8,848 nucleotides of DNA from Methylococcaceae bacterium (GTDB taxonomy: Bacteria > Pseudomonadota > Gammaproteobacteria > Methylococcales > Methylomonadaceae), in assembly GCA_030618325.1 (NCBI GenBank), contig JAUXDP010000130.1, positions 1 through 8,848 on the forward strand, in the 5' to 3' direction. This document shows positions 6,928 through 8,848 of this stretch, in pieces (position 1 is the first letter of the stretch; every line of letters begins with the position of its first letter). The position numbers and the translations under genes were made by a program. The notes beneath the pieces were generated by a model. The model was given only the letters and a program-made list of their open reading frames with translations. It made no database searches and was not told the origin of the DNA.

Positions 6928-8664
6928 AGTTCAGAAAAGATTTCCTTTCAATTTACCGAAGACATGAAAGGGTTTGTCACATTCGGGCAGAGTAATTTTC
7001 AAGACGGATATGATCAAGGTAAAAAAGCAGGGACTGCACTCGATTTTCGTCTAACTATAAAAACCGATGATATTGATACCTTTGTTGATAAACTAGAGCA
7101 TGAAGCGGAGGCCATTGGCTATATAGTGTGCGAGAAATTAGGCGGCAAGCTTACAGTCGAAAAGGGAATTTTTAACCTGTTTGTCGATACCAAAGATCTT
7201 AATCGCAGAAAAATGAAATACCGACTTTTCTTTAAGGATGAAAAAGGCAAACCATTGACCTTTAGCGGATTTAAAAATGTCCAGGACGATGTAGGGTTAG
7301 ATATCTGGAGCGACACTTCAACCCTATACACCAATATTTTTTCAGGCCACATAAATGAAGCTAAAGAAGCCTCTAGCGAAGTGATGGCAGCCGGTATTTT
7401 ACACATTAAAATTGCCGACTTTGCCAAACAGTTAACCACCTTTCGCAGCAATGGCGCTACCTTTGCTGATCGAGCAACTGCTACAGGTAAATTCGGCAAG
7501 CTATTTGCTGGTAGCCTCTGGGAGGTCTACGCACCTTCCCTGGCACCTAAAATGAATGAGTATGTCAGAGAAATTCCACTTTATACAACGGAAGGGATAA
7601 CCAATGCTAAGATTACCACTCATCCTTTCAATACTGCGGATAAACTCGGTCTAAGTTTGCTGCGTTTTAATCGTTCAGACTGTGATGATGTAGTAGTCAT
7701 TGCCCATGGTTTAACCACTTCCAGCGATATGTTCATCATGCCTGAGCACTATAGTCTAGTGCAGTATCTGCTAGACAATGGCTATGAAGATGTCTGGACC
7801 CTAGATTACCGGATGAGTAATCGGTTTGGCTATAACATGCAAAGAAACCAATACAATATGGATGATATCGCTTTGTATGATTTTCCTGCTGCTATTGCCA
7901 CTATTCGTGAACAAATAGGCCCAGATAGACGTATTCATGTAATTTGTCATTGTCTAGGTTCAGTGTCATTTATGATGAGTTTGTTTGGTAAGGCGGTGAC
8001 GGGTATATCCAGCGTTATTGCCAATAGTGTTTCTTTAACTCCCAGTATTCCAGCCTGGTCAAAAATCAAGCTTAGTATTGGCCCTTTTCTGTGTGATTAT
8101 GTCGCGGGTATTGAATATATAAACCCCTACTGGCGTCGCCAACCCGGTTTTTCAGTAGGCAAAGTATTAGGGAAGTTGATTTCATTATTCCACAAAGAGT
8201 GCGATGTCCCAGAATGCCATATGCTCAGCTTTATGTGGGGTACAGGATTTCCAGCATTATATAGCCATGAGAATCTGCATGATGTGACTCATCGACGAGG
8301 TGGAGACTTGTATGGTGGTGTCAGTGTAAATTACTATCGTCACGTTAGCAAAATGGTTAAAGCCAACAACACCGCCGTTAAATATCAGCCAGAAAACCCG
8401 AAATATAAATCTCTGCCGGATAATTATTTTGAACACGCGAAAGATATAGAAACCCCAGTCTTATTTATGACCGGAGAGCAAAATAAAGTTTTTACCAATT
8501 CCAATCTGATATGCCATCAACGTCTTGAGAAAATAGTACCAGGGCGTCATGAACTGCATGTGTTTCCAAATTATGGTCACCAGGATGTTTTTATGGGGAA
8601 AAATTGTGACAAGGATATCTTCCCCAGATTACTGACTTTTTTGCAAAAACACAGCAAAAAATAA
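6925..8664 (+). CDS. Two-domain protein: ChoD-associated N-terminal domain plus acid-lipase-like alpha/beta hydrolase with Cys nucleophile
   Basis: A 579-residue protein without signal peptide. Residues 1 to about 200 match, from memory, the conserved segment linking GMC oxidase and hydrolase in long actinobacterial fusion proteins (ITEDM-like start FTEDMKGFVTFG; GGKLTVEKGIFNLFVD; AAGILHIKIADFAKQLTTF). Residues about 230-579 are an alpha/beta hydrolase of the lysosomal acid lipase type: oxyanion HG at H261-G262, then EDVWTLDYRMSNR, the nucleophile elbow C341-H-C343-L-G345, and the catalytic His as H552 in NYGHQDVFMG. The usual GxSxG serine is Cys343, and the acid region reads G517-E-Q-N520, with Asn where Asp is common. 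Cys nucleophiles work in dienelactone hydrolases and acyltransferases, so ester, lactone, thioester or acyl-transfer chemistry is possible. It probably acts with the oxidoreductase 34 bp upstream, since the two are one polypeptide elsewhere. The fold is firm; the reaction is open. Confidence 0.85.
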   Translation: MSSEKISFQFTEDMKGFVTFGQSNFQDGYDQGKKAGTALDFRLTIKTDDIDTFVDKLEHEAEAIGYIVCEKLGGKLTVEKGIFNLFVDTKDLNRRKMKYRLFFKDEKGKPLTFSGFKNVQDDVGLDIWSDTSTLYTNIFSGHINEAKEASSEVMAAGILHIKIADFAKQLTTFRSNGATFADRATATGKFGKLFAGSLWEVYAPSLAPKMNEYVREIPLYTTEGITNAKITTHPFNTADKLGLSLLRFNRSDCDDVVVIAHGLTTSSDMFIMPEHYSLVQYLLDNGYEDVWTLDYRMSNRFGYNMQRNQYNMDDIALYDFPAAIATIREQIGPDRRIHVICHCLGSVSFMMSLFGKAVTGISSVIANSVSLTPSIPAWSKIKLSIGPFLCDYVAGIEYINPYWRRQPGFSVGKVLGKLISLFHKECDVPECHMLSFMWGTGFPALYSHENLHDVTHRRGGDLYGGVSVNYYRHVSKMVKANNTAVKYQPENPKYKSLPDNYFEHAKDIETPVLFMTGEQNKVFTNSNLICHQRLEKIVPGRHELHVFPNYGHQDVFMGKNCDKDIFPRLLTFLQKHSKK

Positions 8665-8748
8665 GCCTCTATCAGAGATAAGAAAATCAATGGTAGACCC
8701 CTTGATACTCTCGTTTAACATCAACCAGTAATTTGCCATTTTTCTGAT

Positions 8749-8777
8749 TTGACATAATAGTTTCTAGTAAATAAAGT
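8749..8777 (+). promoter_or_regulatory. Candidate sigma70-type promoter for a gene beyond the window
   Basis: TTGACA (8749-8754) is a perfect -35 hexamer, followed after 17 bases by TAAAGT (8772-8777), which matches 4 of 6 positions of the -10 consensus. It lies 85 bp after the last gene and points out of the window. AT-rich sequence makes such matches common, so this is only a candidate. Confidence 0.3.
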
Positions 8778-8798
8778 CTGGATGTTTTAAAGTATAGA

Positions 8799-8829
8799 TC
8801 GATTTGCCTGATTTACAGGTAAATATCGA
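8799..8829. other. Imperfect hairpin near the right edge
   Basis: ATTTGCCTG (8802-8810) pairs with CAGGTAAAT (8816-8824) around the loop ATTTA, with one G-T pair; three further pairs (TCG 8799-8801 with CGA 8827-8829) extend it past a two-base bulge. No T-run follows on either strand, so a terminator is unlikely. Just downstream of the candidate promoter it would fall in a 5' leader or act as an operator-like palindrome. Confidence 0.3.
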
Positions 8830-8848
8830 CTTATCAGGGCAAAGTTAC

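Noticed and set aside
7119..7499. 126-codon minus-strand open frame
   Set aside because: It lies wholly within the conserved N-terminal domain of the last gene, shows no recognisable motif, and fits an antisense shadow.
8665..8690. Terminator after the hydrolase gene
   Set aside because: Only 4-bp stems (CTCT/AGAG, TATC/GATA) are present, without a T-run.
8690..8731. 13-codon plus-strand mini-frame after the last gene
   Set aside because: No ribosome binding site and too short to judge.
8687..8755. 22-codon minus-strand frame (start at 8755, stop at 8687)
   Set aside because: The composition looks slightly protein-like, but it is very short, has no clear ribosome binding site, and a stop lies a short way upstream in frame. 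It could be a gene remnant; nothing supports a call.
1..8848. CRISPR array, tRNA or rRNA genes, insertion sequence or phage genes
   Set aside because: No regularly spaced repeats, RNA-gene signatures, transposase or integrase motifs, or terminal inverted repeats were seen.

Overview
The window reads as one stretch of a bacterial chromosome with a single plus-strand gene cluster of five genes covering about 97% of the sequence. Base composition is moderate and slightly AT-rich. Starts carry Shine-Dalgarno-like sequences, two products have Sec-type signal peptides, and one intergenic gap holds a degenerate CCCTCT/AGAGGG hairpin of a kind dispersed in many gammaproteobacteria. A gammaproteobacterial host is a reasonable guess, but the sequence does not fix the species.

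Layout. (1) Positions 1-1623: a cytochrome P450-type heme-thiolate protein whose 5' end runs off the window. (2) Positions 1623-4094, overlapping the previous stop by one base: a large secreted di-heme cytochrome c of the MauG/CcpA/RoxA type. (3) Positions 4125-5063: a secreted protein with an N-terminal peptidoglycan-binding domain and an unrecognised six-cysteine C-terminal region. (4) A 99-bp gap with the hairpin repeat. (5) Positions 5163-6890: an FAD-dependent GMC oxidoreductase of the cholesterol-oxidase (ChoD-like) branch with an extra ferredoxin-like cysteine cluster. (6) Positions 6925-8664: a two-domain protein, an N-terminal domain known to accompany ChoD-like oxidases followed by an acid-lipase-like alpha/beta hydrolase with Cys in the nucleophile position. 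(7) Positions 8665-8848: no convincing gene; a candidate outward promoter and a hairpin that may serve the next gene.

How the genes may work together (inference). All the recognisable enzymes belong to families that act on hydrophobic molecules such as fatty acids, sterols and polyisoprenoids: heme-thiolate oxidation or rearrangement, RoxA-like oxidative C=C chemistry in the periplasm, flavin alcohol oxidation, and acyl or ester chemistry. The P450 has an altered oxygen-activation motif and its reading frame continues upstream, which recalls the fungal Ppo fatty-acid dioxygenase-P450 arrangement. The locus may be an oxylipin-like or lipid/isoprenoid oxidation pathway split between cytoplasm and periplasm. 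The substrate cannot be read from the sequence, and I know of no described pathway with this gene set.
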